Positions 15,113-23,529 of a stretch of 64,000 bases of DNA are shown in pieces (positions within the stretch are counted from its first letter, which is position 1; each line of letters begins with the position of its first letter). The stretch covers positions 620,001 through 684,000 of the forward strand of contig NZ_FOZW01000001.1 in NCBI RefSeq assembly GCF_900116195.1, in the 5' to 3' direction. Source of the stretch: Alloyangia pacifica. GTDB lineage: Bacteria; Pseudomonadota; Alphaproteobacteria; Rhodobacterales; Rhodobacteraceae. Made by a program: the position numbers and the translations under genes. The notes beneath the pieces are model-generated. The model had not been told where the DNA came from and searched no databases. It was given only the letters and a program-made list of their open reading frames with translations.

Positions 15113-15223
15113 CGCGTGCTCCGGAAAGACCGCGGCGCGGCCCATGGGGCGGGCGACACCTCGTTCAGCCTAACACGCTCCGAGCGCCACGGGCAGCGCG
15201 GCGGCGGGCGGAGCGGCTCCGGT

Positions 15224-16192
15224 TTAATGCTGTGCCTGCTTTTTGCCCCCGAAGAGCGGCATCACCAGCTTGGTGACGATCGGCACGAGGATCATCCCCC
15301 AGATCACCCCGAGGATGCCGTCGCAGGCCGCCGTGACGATCCACAGGATGGCGGGTTGCAGCTCTTCGGACACCATGTGAGCGGCGGCCTCGGCGACGTG
15401 GTGGATCGCCTCTTCCGGCAGGTGCCAGCCCATCTGCGCCAGCGAATGCACGAGGATCGAGCCGCCGACCCAGAGCATGGCCACGGTGCCGACCGTCGAC
15501 AGAAGCCACATGACAACCGGCATCGCCTTGACGATGCCGCGCCCCAGCGCTCGCGTGGCCCCCAGCTTGCCCACCTGCGTCAGCCACAGGCCGATGTCGT
15601 CCATCTTCACGATCAGCGCCACGGCGCCATAGACCAGCGCGGTGATGCCGACGCCCACGAGCCCCAGCGCAACCGCCTTGATCCAGATCTCCGTGACCTC
15701 GATGGCGGAGAGCGAGATGGTCATGATCTCGGCCGAGAGGATGAAGTCGGTCTTGATCGCCCCTTTCACCTTCTGTTCCTCGAGGTGCATGGGGTCGCCC
15801 TTTTCCACCTGCTTCTCCGGCGCTGTCTTCTCATGGCCGGGCCGCAGCACGTGCAGCACCTTCTCGGCGCCCTCGAAACACAGGAAAGAGCCGCCGGCGA
15901 TCAGCAGCGGCGGCAGCATCCAGGGTGCGAAGGCCGAGAGCAGAAGCGCGAGAGGCAGCAGGATCACCACCTTGTTGAAGACCGAGCTGCGCGCGATCCG
16001 CCAGATGATCGGCAGTTCGCGCTTGGCCTCGAAGCCGTGCAGGTATTTCGGTGTGACCGCCGCGTCGTCGATGACCACGCCCGCGGCCTTCGAGCCGGCC
16101 TTGGCGGCGCTTGCCGAGATGTCGTCGACCGAGGCCGCCGCCACCTTGGCGATTCCCGCCACGTCGTCGAGAAGCGCGAGAAGTCCGCTCAT
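15224..16192 (-). CDS. DUF808 (YedI-like) inner-membrane protein
   Basis: 322 aa. The N-terminal MSGLLALLDDVAGIAKVAAASVDDISASAAKAG and the PKYLHGFEAKRELPIIWRIARSSVFNK segment are the hallmark of the DUF808 family. About six to seven hydrophobic helices follow. The function of the family is unknown. The start at 16192 is chosen because it is the conserved beginning of the family and lies 254 bases from divergent gap. Confidence 0.88.
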   Translation of the reverse strand: MSGLLALLDDVAGIAKVAAASVDDISASAAKAGSKAAGVVIDDAAVTPKYLHGFEAKRELPIIWRIARSSVFNKVVILLPLALLLSAFAPWMLPPLLIAGGSFLCFEGAEKVLHVLRPGHEKTAPEKQVEKGDPMHLEEQKVKGAIKTDFILSAEIMTISLSAIEVTEIWIKAVALGLVGVGITALVYGAVALIVKMDDIGLWLTQVGKLGATRALGRGIVKAMPVVMWLLSTVGTVAMLWVGGSILVHSLAQMGWHLPEEAIHHVAEAAAHMVSEELQPAILWIVTAACDGILGVIWGMILVPIVTKLVMPLFGGKKQAQH

Positions 16193-16310
16193 GTCCGTCT
16201 CCGTCTGGTTCTGTCTTGTTTCGGCGCAAGGTAATCCGGCCGCCGCGTTGCGCAAGTCCGCAAGCTGCCGTCGGGGCATTGCACAAGGTTATACGCTATC
16301 AGGGAGTCAT

Positions 16311-16341
16311 GTTAGCGCCCGCAGCATGGTTTATCGCTAAC
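16311..16341. promoter_or_regulatory. Palindrome-related operator sites upstream of gap
   Basis: GTTAGCGC at 16311-16318 is a perfect half-plus site. TTTATCGCTAAC at 16330-16341 matches GTTAGCGCTAAC at 10 of 12 positions. A possible promoter lies downstream (TTGCCG 16368-16373, 16 bases, TATACG 16390-16395), so the sites are upstream of -35. The regulator is inferred to be CceR/PckR, as for eno and zwf. Confidence 0.6.
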
Positions 16342-16446
16342 ATATTGCAATTCCTCTACTTTTCGCGTTGCCGCTCTGGCACACCTATGTATACGGAAAG
16401 CCAAGTTCCCATCCCAACGACTTCATCCTGACCAGGAGACCGCTCC

Positions 16447-17448
16447 ATGACCGTGACCGTCGGCATCAATGGATTCGGCCGCATTGGCCGCTGCACCCTC
16501 GCCCATATCGCCGAGAGCGCACGCAACGACGTGCAGGTGGTGAAGATCAACGCCACCGGCCCGCTCGAGACCGCCGCCCACCTGCTGCGCTATGACAGCG
16601 TGCATGGCCGTTTCGGCGGTGAGGTCCGCGTCAGCGGCTCCAGCATGGACATCGGCCGCGGCCCGATGGAAGTGATGTCGACCTACGACATGAAAGAGCT
16701 CGACTGGACCGGCTGCGACGTCGTGCTGGAATGCACCGGCAACTTCAACGACGGCGACAAGGCCGTGCAGCACATCCACCAGGGCGCCAAGTCCGTTCTG
16801 ATCTCGGCCCCGGCCAAGAACGTGCAGAAAACCATCGTCTACGGCGTCAACCACCGCGAGCTGGAAAAGGGTCACACGATGATCTCCAACGGCTCGTGCA
16901 CCACCAACGCGCTGGCCCCGCTGGCCAAGGTGCTCGACGAGGCCATCGGCATCGAGAGCGGCATCATGACCACGATCCACTCCTACACCGGTGACCAGCC
17001 AACGCTGGATCGCCGCCACAAGGACCTTTACCGCGCCCGCGCCGCCGCCATGGCGATGATCCCGACCTCCACCGGCGCTGCCAAGGCGCTCGGCGAGGTG
17101 CTGCCGAACCTGCGCGGCAAGCTCGACGGCTCGTCGATCCGCGTGCCGACGCCGAACGTTTCTGCCGTGGACCTGACCTTCCAGGCCGGCAAGGACGTGA
17201 CCGTGGACGACGTCAACGAGATCATCCGCGAGGCCGCCGCTGGCCGCATGGGCTCGGTTCTGGCCTATGATCCCGAACCGAAGGTCTCGATCGACTTCAA
17301 CCACACCACGCACAGCTCGATCTTCGCGCCGGACCAGACCAAGGTCATCGGCCGCACCGTGCGCGTGCTGGCCTGGTACGACAACGAGTGGGGCTTCTCC
17401 GCGCGCATGGCGGACGTGGCCGCCGAGCTGGGCCGTACCCTGCACTGA
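16447..17448 (+). CDS. gap: Glyceraldehyde-3-phosphate dehydrogenase, probably NADP-tolerant or gluconeogenic type
   Basis: 333 aa, full length. GINGFGRIGR is the Rossmann fold and SNGSCTTNALAP carries the catalytic Cys151. TTIHSYTGDQ and WYDNEWGF are intact. The usual Asp after the first beta strand (N-D), which selects NAD, is Ala36 here (KINATGP). In characterised GapB-type enzymes loss of this Asp goes with NADP use. It forms a single-gene unit with operator-like sites upstream and a strong terminator downstream. Direction of flux is inferred and a second gap gene elsewhere is likely. Confidence 0.93.
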   Translation: MTVTVGINGFGRIGRCTLAHIAESARNDVQVVKINATGPLETAAHLLRYDSVHGRFGGEVRVSGSSMDIGRGPMEVMSTYDMKELDWTGCDVVLECTGNFNDGDKAVQHIHQGAKSVLISAPAKNVQKTIVYGVNHRELEKGHTMISNGSCTTNALAPLAKVLDEAIGIESGIMTTIHSYTGDQPTLDRRHKDLYRARAAAMAMIPTSTGAAKALGEVLPNLRGKLDGSSIRVPTPNVSAVDLTFQAGKDVTVDDVNEIIREAAAGRMGSVLAYDPEPKVSIDFNHTTHSSIFAPDQTKVIGRTVRVLAWYDNEWGFSARMADVAAELGRTLH

Positions 17449-17470
17449 TCGCAGCCGATCATCGGATAGG

Positions 17471-17499
17471 CAAAGGGCGGCCCGAGTGGCCGCCCTTTG
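17471..17499 (+). terminator. Rho-independent terminator of gap
   Basis: Perfect 12-base arms CAAAGGGCGGCC (17471-17482) and GGCCGCCCTTTG (17488-17499) with loop CGAGT. TCGTTTTT follows. It lies 22 bases after the gap stop and before the convergent reductase gene. Confidence 0.9.
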
Positions 17500-17530
17500 T
17501 CGTTTTTGGTGTCTTTCGGAAACACCGTGC

Positions 17531-18082
17531 TCAGGCGTGTTTCTCGATGAGGCCGGCAAAGGCGCTCATGATGGTGCCAAGGAACTTCCTGGTATCCGCG
17601 TTGGTCACCTCGCCTGCCTCGGAGATCAGGGTCATCAGGTTGCCGATATAGGCCTCGGGCTGCTGCAGCGGCTGCATGTTCAGGAAGACCAGCGACTGGC
17701 GCAGCTGGTGGTTTGCACCGAAGCCGCCGGGACCGCCCGGCGAGCCGGTGACGACAGCCGCCGGCTTGCCGTCCCAGACGCTGTCGCCATAGGGGCGCGA
17801 GCCGACGTCGAGCGCGTTCTTCACGGCGGCAGGCAGGCCGCGGTTGTATTCCGGGGTGACGAAGAGCACCGCGTCGCTGGCCTTCACCTGCGCCCGGAAG
17901 CGGCTCCAGGCCTCGGGCGGCGTCCCCTCGTCGAGGTCCGGGTTGTAGAGCGGCAGGTCGCCAATCGCGACGAAGTCGAAATCCAGCCCCTCGGGCGCAA
18001 CCTCGGTCAGCGCCCTGGCGAGCATGCGGTTGTAAGAACCCTCGCGCAGAGAGCCGACGATGACGGCAACTTTCGTGGACAT
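17531..18082 (-). CDS. NADPH-dependent FMN reductase
   Basis: 183 aa flavodoxin-like enzyme of the ChrR/YieF type. The phosphate loop is VGSLREGSYNRMLA at the N-terminus. The NAD(P)H/FMN contact block is VLFVTPEYNRGLPAAVKNALDVGSR and the conserved GSPGGPGGFGANHQLRQSL follows. These quinone/chromate/FMN reductases act in the cytoplasm in redox protection. The ATG at 18082 is preceded by AAGGAGA. It converges with gap and lies 158 bases downstream of the fabF-like gene, probably as its own unit. Confidence 0.9.
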   Translation of the reverse strand: MSTKVAVIVGSLREGSYNRMLARALTEVAPEGLDFDFVAIGDLPLYNPDLDEGTPPEAWSRFRAQVKASDAVLFVTPEYNRGLPAAVKNALDVGSRPYGDSVWDGKPAAVVTGSPGGPGGFGANHQLRQSLVFLNMQPLQQPEAYIGNLMTLISEAGEVTNADTRKFLGTIMSAFAGLIEKHA

Positions 18083-18240
18083 GACAGTCTCCTTTCCTTG
18101 CCTTTGCCCCGGATATGGGGCTTTGCGGGAAGGAGAGCAGGCCGATTTGCGCACGCTGCCTGCGCAGGAGAGCGCGGAACGCCTGCGAGCAAGGGAGAGC
18201 GGCAGGGCACGTCGGCACCCTGCCCGTCTTCTGCGCGAGT

Positions 18241-19449
18241 TCAGACCTTGCGCAGCGCCAGCACCGCGTTCAGCCCGCCGAAGGCGAAGGCGTTCGACAG
18301 CACCACCGAGACATCCGCTTCGCGCGCTTCGTTGGGCACCACGTCGAGTGCGCATTCGGCGTCGAACTCCTCATGGCCTATCGTCGGCGCGATCACCCCG
18401 TCGCGCAGCGCCATGATGCAGGCCAGAAGCTCGACGGCGCCGGTGCCGCCGATGCAATGGCCGTGCATGGACTTGGTCGAGGAGATCATCAGCCGGTCCG
18501 CCTGCGGCCCCATCGCATCCGCTACGGCGGCGCATTCGGTCTTGTCGTTGGCGGCGGTGCCGGTGCCATGGGCGTTGATGTAGCCCACCTCGTCGCGGTC
18601 AATCTTCCCGTCGCGCAGCGCGCCCGAGATCGCCCGCGCCGCGCCCTGCTTGGACGGCATGACGATGTCGGCGGCGTCCGAGGTCATCGCGAAACCGACC
18701 ACCTCGGCGAGGATGTCGGCGCCGCGCGCCTTCGCGTGGTCGTAGTCCTCGAAGACGTAGACCCCCGCGCCCTCGCCCTGCACCATGCCGTTACGGTTTG
18801 CCGAAAACGGCCGGCAGGCGTCCTTGGACATGACCCGCAACCCTTCCCAGGCCTTCACCCCGCCGAAGCAGAGCATCGACTCCGCCCCGCCGGTGATCAT
18901 CGCCGGGCAGGCCCCCGAGCGAACCATCTGGAAGGCGAGCCCCATGGCATGGTTGGAACTGGCGCAAGCGGTGGCGACGGTGAAGGTCGGTCCGCGCAGG
19001 TTGAACTCCATGCTCACATGACTGGCAGCGGCATTGTTCATCAGCTTGGGAACGACGAAGGGGTGAACGCGGTTCTTGCCCTCCTCGTAGACCGAGCGGT
19101 AATTCTCGTCCTGCGTGGTCAGCCCGCCGCCCGAGGTGCCCAGCACCACGCCCGACCTGTCGGCCATGTCGCCGTGGAACTCCAGCCCCGATTGCGCGAT
19201 GGCCTCGCGCGCCGCAATCAGCGCGAACTGCGTGAAGCGGTCGTAGAGCGCCAGTTGCTGGCGGTTGAAAGTCTCTTCCGGCTCGTAGCCCTTGACCTGC
19301 CCGCCGATGCGGATGGCCAGACGCTCGACGTCCCGGAAGTCCAGTTCCCCGATGCCACAGCGCCCCTCGCGCATGGCCTCGAATGTTGCAGGCACGCCGC
19401 GCCCCAGCGCGTTGATCGTGCCTGCACCCGTAATGACGACCCGTTTCAC
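18241..19449 (-). CDS. Beta-ketoacyl-ACP synthase (KAS II/FabF-like)
   Basis: 402 aa. The catalytic triad is visible: Cys162 in TACASSNHA, His294 in INAHGTGTAANDK and His329 in KSMHGHCIGGTGA. It condenses malonyl-ACP with an acyl-ACP. Sequence details and the adjacent dedicated acyl carrier protein and lpxD suggest a specialised chain (lipid A or a secondary lipid) rather than housekeeping fatty acid synthesis. The ATG overlaps the acyl carrier protein stop by four bases. It resembles NodE/FabF-type paralogues. The exact product is unknown. Confidence 0.9.
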   Translation of the reverse strand: MKRVVITGAGTINALGRGVPATFEAMREGRCGIGELDFRDVERLAIRIGGQVKGYEPEETFNRQQLALYDRFTQFALIAAREAIAQSGLEFHGDMADRSGVVLGTSGGGLTTQDENYRSVYEEGKNRVHPFVVPKLMNNAAASHVSMEFNLRGPTFTVATACASSNHAMGLAFQMVRSGACPAMITGGAESMLCFGGVKAWEGLRVMSKDACRPFSANRNGMVQGEGAGVYVFEDYDHAKARGADILAEVVGFAMTSDAADIVMPSKQGAARAISGALRDGKIDRDEVGYINAHGTGTAANDKTECAAVADAMGPQADRLMISSTKSMHGHCIGGTGAVELLACIMALRDGVIAPTIGHEEFDAECALDVVPNEAREADVSVVLSNAFAFGGLNAVLALRKV

Positions 19450-19706
19450 GCGGTCTGCTCGGCCACCAGCTTCTCGATCCCGGCGACGATGCTCGACACC
19501 GAGGAGATGTCGAAATCGCTCTGTTCGGGCTCGTTGGCGTTGAACGGAACCGAGATGTCGAAGGCTTCCTCGATGGCGAAGATGCTCTCGACGAGGCCAA
19601 GGCTGTCGATGCCCAGATCCTCGAGCGTGCTCTCCATCGTCACATCCGAGGGTTCGAGAACGGCCTGCTCGGCGATGATCTCGATGACCTTGTCTTTCAC
19701 ACTCAT
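19446..19706 (-). CDS. Acyl carrier protein (specialised)
   Basis: 86 aa, acidic. The phosphopantetheine site is Ser35 in LGIDSLGLVESIF. The helix II region EEAFDISVPF is typical. It carries a longer loop than AcpP (NANEPEQSDFDISSV), which hints at a dedicated partner rather than the housekeeping protein. It is translationally coupled to the KAS gene downstream and lies 47 bases after lpxD. Confidence 0.92.
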   Translation of the reverse strand: MSVKDKVIEIIAEQAVLEPSDVTMESTLEDLGIDSLGLVESIFAIEEAFDISVPFNANEPEQSDFDISSVSSIVAGIEKLVAEQTA

Positions 19707-19753
19707 GGTGCTGCGCTCCCCATTATCGTCGCAGGGTCCGTGTCAGGGTCGGC

Positions 19754-20866
19754 TTACTCATTCCCCATGAGCTTGGAAACAGATTTCTTGAGTTCCGCGA
19801 CTTCTTTGAAGAGCCGTGGCAATCTGCGCAAGCCCTTGTAAGTCTCGACGTGGCTTTCCATTTTCATCGCCGGGTAGCCAAGCATGACGCGCCCCGCCGG
19901 GATGTTCGACAGCACCGTGGTGCCGCCGCCGGTGATCACGTTGTCGCCTATGAAAATATTGTCCGACACGCCGGTCTGCCCGGCGAGCACGACGTTGTTG
20001 CCGATCTTCGTCGAGCCGGCGATGCCGCAGCAGCCGCAGATCAGCGTGTTGTCGCCGACCACGACGTTGTGGCCGATCATCACCAGGTTGTCGATCTTGG
20101 TGCCATTGCCGATCTTCGTGTCGCGCACCGAGCCGCGGTCGATTGTGGCATTGGCGCCGACCTCGCAGTCGTCACCGATGGTGACCGCGCCGAGCGAGTG
20201 GATGCGGGCCCATTGCTGCGCGACCTGCGTGCCTTCCTCGCCGAGGCTGGCACGGGCCTTCTCGACGCCCGAGACCTCTGGAGTCACGAAGCTGAAGCCG
20301 TCGCCGCCGATGCTGGCGTTGAACTGGCAGAAGACGCGGGCCCCGATGGTGCAGCGCGCACCGATGCGCACGCCGGAGTGGATCGTCGCATCCTCGCCGA
20401 TGGTCGCGTCCTCACCGATGAAGACCTGCGGGCCGATGACCGAGCGCGCTCCGATCTTGGCGCGGGCGCCGATGACGGTGAAGGCCGCAACCGAGACGCC
20501 CTCGCCCAGTTCGGCGGTGGGGTCGATGCTGGCGGTGGGGTGGATCCCCTCGCCATAGCCGTTGCCGCGGTCCAGCATGGCGGAAAGGCCGGACAACGCA
20601 TGGCGCGGGCGCGGCGCGAGGATCGCGGCCTCCAGCCCCATGGACTGCCAGTCGGCACCTTCCCAGAGCATGGCGGCGCGGGCGCTGCCCTCGCCGATCT
20701 GGGCGGCAAAGTCGGGTTTCATCGCCAGCGCAAGCTGATCCGGACCTGCCTGTGCCGGTTCGGCGACCGAAGTGATGCGGATGTCCGCGTCGCCTTCAGC
20801 CTTCAGGCCGAGCGACGCGGCGATCTCTGCAATGGAATGGCTGTGTAGGGTGCTGTCTAGGGACAT
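19754..20866 (-). CDS. lpxD: UDP-3-O-(3-hydroxyacyl)glucosamine N-acyltransferase (LpxD-like)
   Basis: 370 aa. An N-terminal uridine-binding domain (about 1-105) precedes a left-handed beta helix of hexapeptide repeats (IGARAKIGARSVIGPQVFIGEDATI). The LpxD block IGGDGFSF, the ANATIDRGS loop and the catalytic-type His in NLVMIGHNVVVG are present. It N-acylates the lipid A precursor. It is about 25 residues longer than usual, with an insertion near VEKARASLGEEGTQ. Its ribosome binding site lies inside a perfect hairpin (20871-20895). The canonical lpxD-fabZ-lpxA context is not here, so this may be a second copy. Confidence 0.87.
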   Translation of the reverse strand: MSLDSTLHSHSIAEIAASLGLKAEGDADIRITSVAEPAQAGPDQLALAMKPDFAAQIGEGSARAAMLWEGADWQSMGLEAAILAPRPRHALSGLSAMLDRGNGYGEGIHPTASIDPTAELGEGVSVAAFTVIGARAKIGARSVIGPQVFIGEDATIGEDATIHSGVRIGARCTIGARVFCQFNASIGGDGFSFVTPEVSGVEKARASLGEEGTQVAQQWARIHSLGAVTIGDDCEVGANATIDRGSVRDTKIGNGTKIDNLVMIGHNVVVGDNTLICGCCGIAGSTKIGNNVVLAGQTGVSDNIFIGDNVITGGGTTVLSNIPAGRVMLGYPAMKMESHVETYKGLRRLPRLFKEVAELKKSVSKLMGNE

Positions 20867-20870
20867 GGGG

Positions 20871-20895
20871 TCCTCCGGGATGCTCTCCCGGAGGA
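20871..20895 (-). promoter_or_regulatory. Hairpin sequestering the lpxD ribosome binding site
   Basis: On the minus strand TCCTCCGGGA (20895-20886), a 5-base loop and TCCCGGAGGA (20880-20871) form a perfect 10-base stem. The 3' arm contains the Shine-Dalgarno GGAGGA of lpxD, four bases before its ATG. The upstream L,D-transpeptidase stop codon (20899-20897) is one base before the 5' arm, so a ribosome finishing that gene would open the stem. Confidence 0.7.
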
Positions 20896-20896
20896 T

Positions 20897-22534
20897 TTAA
20901 CTCGGCCCGCCTGCCAGTACCACCCCTGCGGCACTCAGCGCGTCCCAGATCCGTGCGTCACGCCCGTAGACGTCGGCACGATACTCCATCTCTCCCTTCA
21001 CCGTGGTGAAGGCGGTTCGGTAGATCAGGTGCACCGGTACCGGTGTATCGAGGTTCACCCGTGTCTCGCGGCCGGTGTTCAGCTTCGACTGGAAGAAACC
21101 CACGGGGTCCGAAGTCTGACGCGCCAGCAACGTGTAGGCGAAATCATGCGGATCGCTGAGGCGCACACAGCCGTGCGAGAAGGTGCGCTGCGTGCGGTCG
21201 AACAGGGATTTCGACGGCGTATCATGCAGATAGATGTTGTACTTGTTGGGGAACATGAATTTCACGGTCCCCAGCGCGTTGCGCGGGCCCGGCGGCTGGC
21301 GCATGGCGAAGGGGAAGCTGGATGCGCTGTATTGCGCAAAGCCGCTGGCCCGGTTCACCACGCGGCCCTGCCGGTCGGTGATTTCCAGATGGCCCGCCGC
21401 ACCCGGGTTCTGGCGCAGAAGAGGCAGGTATTCCTTCACCACGATCGAGCGCGGCACGTACCACGTGGGGTTGATCACCATGTGGTTCATCTCGTCCGAG
21501 AACTCGGGCGTGCGACGGTCGCTCTCCTGCGAGCCGACAACCGAGCGGGTCTCGAAGGTCACCTTGCCGTCGTCGACGATCTTGGCGTGGAAGTCGGTGA
21601 GGTTCACCGTGATGTGCCGCTTGCCGAGCCCTTCGGGCAGGTTCAGCCAGCGCTCGCGCTCCATGGCCACCTGCACCGATTTCAGACGGTCCTCGGCGGA
21701 GATGTTGAGCTGGCTCAGCGTGCCCGAGCCGGCGACCCCATCCACCGCCAAGCCGTGGCTTTCCTGAAAACGGATGACCGCGCTGCGCAGCTCGTCGTCA
21801 TAGTCGGGCGAGAGCGTCGGCTTCATGTAGCCCATGGCGATCAGCCGGTCGCGCAGCACAACGACGTCGCCGCCGCTCTGACCCTTCTCGAGTTTGGCGG
21901 TGCGCACCGTCGGTCCCCAGCCGCCGCGGGCGACGGTCTTCTCCAGCTTGAGCTTTGCGCGCAGCAGCCGTGCGTATTCGTCGGACGATGGCGCAAGGTG
22001 CTGAAGCACTTGGTAGGGATCGCTCGCAGCCAGCACCTCGAGCAGGATCTTCGGGTCGCGCCGGGGCGCGTGCCGCTTGATGCCCTCGTCGGTCTGCGAT
22101 GGCTCGAGGATGCCGCTCTGCAGATCGCGGGCATATTGCAGGAAAGTGCGGCTGATCTCGACTTCGAGCTCGCCACGGGCCCTTTCGCCGTCGACGTTGC
22201 GCATCTTGCGGATCAGCCCGTCGAGATCGTAGCGCTGTGTGGGAAGCCCATGCACAGACGCCGTCCCGAGCGCCTCGATCAGCGCGGCACGGCGAAGCGC
22301 GGCGGTGTCATCAGATCCGGTCCAGATCGGCGCGAAATCGCGCGTCCGGTAAAAGGCAGCGAGACCCTCGTTGTCCGAGAGATTCTCGGCGACGGCCTGC
22401 CGATAGGCAGTCATCGCGAGCGCTTTCGAGAGGTCCTGAGCCGCAACCTGCCCCATCGGGAGCGCGCTGAGCGCCCCCGCCAGGATCAAGGCCGCAAGGC
22501 CGCTTCCACGCCGGAGATTCCGCATTTTACCCAT
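20897..22534 (-). CDS. L,D-transpeptidase (YcbB/LdtD-like)
   Basis: 545 aa periplasmic enzyme. A signal peptide (LAALILAGALSALPMGQVAAQ) is followed by an alpha-helical domain, a peptidoglycan-binding domain (GDVVVLRDRLIAMGYMKPT, AVIRFQESHGLAVDGVAGSGTLSQLN) and the YkuD catalytic domain with HDTPSKSLF and the nucleophile motif FSHGCVRLSDP. It makes 3-3 crosslinks in peptidoglycan. The start MGKMRNLRR is chosen because it gives a proper signal peptide. It is divergent from a YcbK-like peptidase, the same pairing seen in enterobacteria (ycbB-ycbK). Confidence 0.92.
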   Translation of the reverse strand: MGKMRNLRRGSGLAALILAGALSALPMGQVAAQDLSKALAMTAYRQAVAENLSDNEGLAAFYRTRDFAPIWTGSDDTAALRRAALIEALGTASVHGLPTQRYDLDGLIRKMRNVDGERARGELEVEISRTFLQYARDLQSGILEPSQTDEGIKRHAPRRDPKILLEVLAASDPYQVLQHLAPSSDEYARLLRAKLKLEKTVARGGWGPTVRTAKLEKGQSGGDVVVLRDRLIAMGYMKPTLSPDYDDELRSAVIRFQESHGLAVDGVAGSGTLSQLNISAEDRLKSVQVAMERERWLNLPEGLGKRHITVNLTDFHAKIVDDGKVTFETRSVVGSQESDRRTPEFSDEMNHMVINPTWYVPRSIVVKEYLPLLRQNPGAAGHLEITDRQGRVVNRASGFAQYSASSFPFAMRQPPGPRNALGTVKFMFPNKYNIYLHDTPSKSLFDRTQRTFSHGCVRLSDPHDFAYTLLARQTSDPVGFFQSKLNTGRETRVNLDTPVPVHLIYRTAFTTVKGEMEYRADVYGRDARIWDALSAAGVVLAGGPS

Positions 22535-22870
22535 GACTACCCGTATTCTTCTGCTTTCAAGCCTTGCAGTGATTTTCCGGTGCAGCAGTGGGGCTTGTCC
22601 ACACACAATCGCGCGCGGCGCGAGAGTTTTCTGCTCCTGATACGCCAATGCACCGACGCGGCGTAGGTTCCCGCCGGCTGCAACACAGCTTCTCGGTCGG
22701 TGCGCAAAATTTCGCCGATTTCCCTGCGGAACCCACTAGGGGTTGGAGAATATCCTTCATCGATAAATTTTCCTGTGCCATAAAAGCCGCACATCTGGGG
22801 GAAAGATGGTAGGTCCGCCCAACGAGGCGGAACAAACAGGCACAGCGACTAAACGGGACAGGCGCTTCAC
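22535..22870. other. Divergent intergenic region without a gene
   Basis: 336 bases between the L,D-transpeptidase and the YcbK-like gene. Short open frames on both strands lack coding character. The last 130 bases are comparatively AT-rich (ATCGATAAATTTTCCTG) and presumably contain the promoter of the plus-strand gene. No operator palindrome was identified. Confidence 0.5.
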
Positions 22871-23440
22871 ATGACTGACAATAAAGCTAGCGGCATCTCG
22901 CGGCGTGGCCTTCTTGGCGCGTTCGCGGCAACTCTCGTCACGGCAGCACCCACTTACGCAAGCGCGGCAGGTTTCCTGCGCGGCGCGGGCGACGTGCGCC
23001 GCCTGCGGATGTATTCCGCGCGCACCGGCGAGACGCTCAACATGATCTACTGGATCGAAGGGGAATACATCCCCGATGCGCTGAAGGAGATTTCCTACTT
23101 CATGCGCGACTGGCGCACCAACGATGTGAAGAACATCGATGCGCGCACCATCGACATCATGACGGCAGCCCACAACCTCATGGACGTGAGCGAGCCCTAC
23201 ATGCTGATCTCGGGCTACCGCAGCCCGAAAACCAACGCGATGCTCCGGGCCCGGTCCTCGGGCGTGGCAAAGAACTCTCGTCACCTCGTCGGCGAAGCAG
23301 CCGATCTGCGGCTGAACTCGCGCTCGGTCAACCAGATGGCGCGCGCTGCAGCCTCGTGCAATGCGGGCGGCGTCGGACGCTACTCCGGTTCGAACTTCGT
23401 GCACATGGATTGCGGCCCGGTGCGCAGCTGGGGCAGCTAA
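22871..23440 (+). CDS. YcbK-like (DUF882, peptidase M15 family) Tat-exported protein
   Basis: 189 aa. The twin-arginine signal SRRGLLGAFAATLVTAAPTYA is at residues 10-30. The rest is the DUF882 domain with the M15-type zinc site: SGYRSPKTNAML, SRHLVGEAADLR (His and Asp ligands) and NFVHMDCGPVR (last His). Family members are predicted D,D- or L,D-carboxypeptidases of peptidoglycan. Its divergent neighbour is an L,D-transpeptidase, which supports a cell-wall role. Confidence 0.9.
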   Translation: MTDNKASGISRRGLLGAFAATLVTAAPTYASAAGFLRGAGDVRRLRMYSARTGETLNMIYWIEGEYIPDALKEISYFMRDWRTNDVKNIDARTIDIMTAAHNLMDVSEPYMLISGYRSPKTNAMLRARSSGVAKNSRHLVGEAADLRLNSRSVNQMARAAASCNAGGVGRYSGSNFVHMDCGPVRSWGS

Positions 23441-23470
23441 GTCGACGAGATCGGTTTTGTTGTGTGACAG

Positions 23471-23493
23471 GGGCGCCCAAGGGGCGCCCTTTG
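23471..23493 (+). terminator. Terminator of the YcbK-like gene
   Basis: Arms GGGCGCCC (23471-23478) and GGGCGCCC (23482-23489, self-complementary) with loop AAG, followed by TTTGTCTTTCT. It is 30 bases after the stop. Confidence 0.8.
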
Positions 23494-23529
23494 TCTTTCT
23501 GGACTTCCTTAACCGCCGACGCGCGGCGC

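Noticed and set aside
16287-16302. A third operator-like stretch, GGTTATACGCTATCA, upstream of gap
   Set aside because: It needs an extra base in the centre and has two further mismatches, so it is weaker than expected for a real site.
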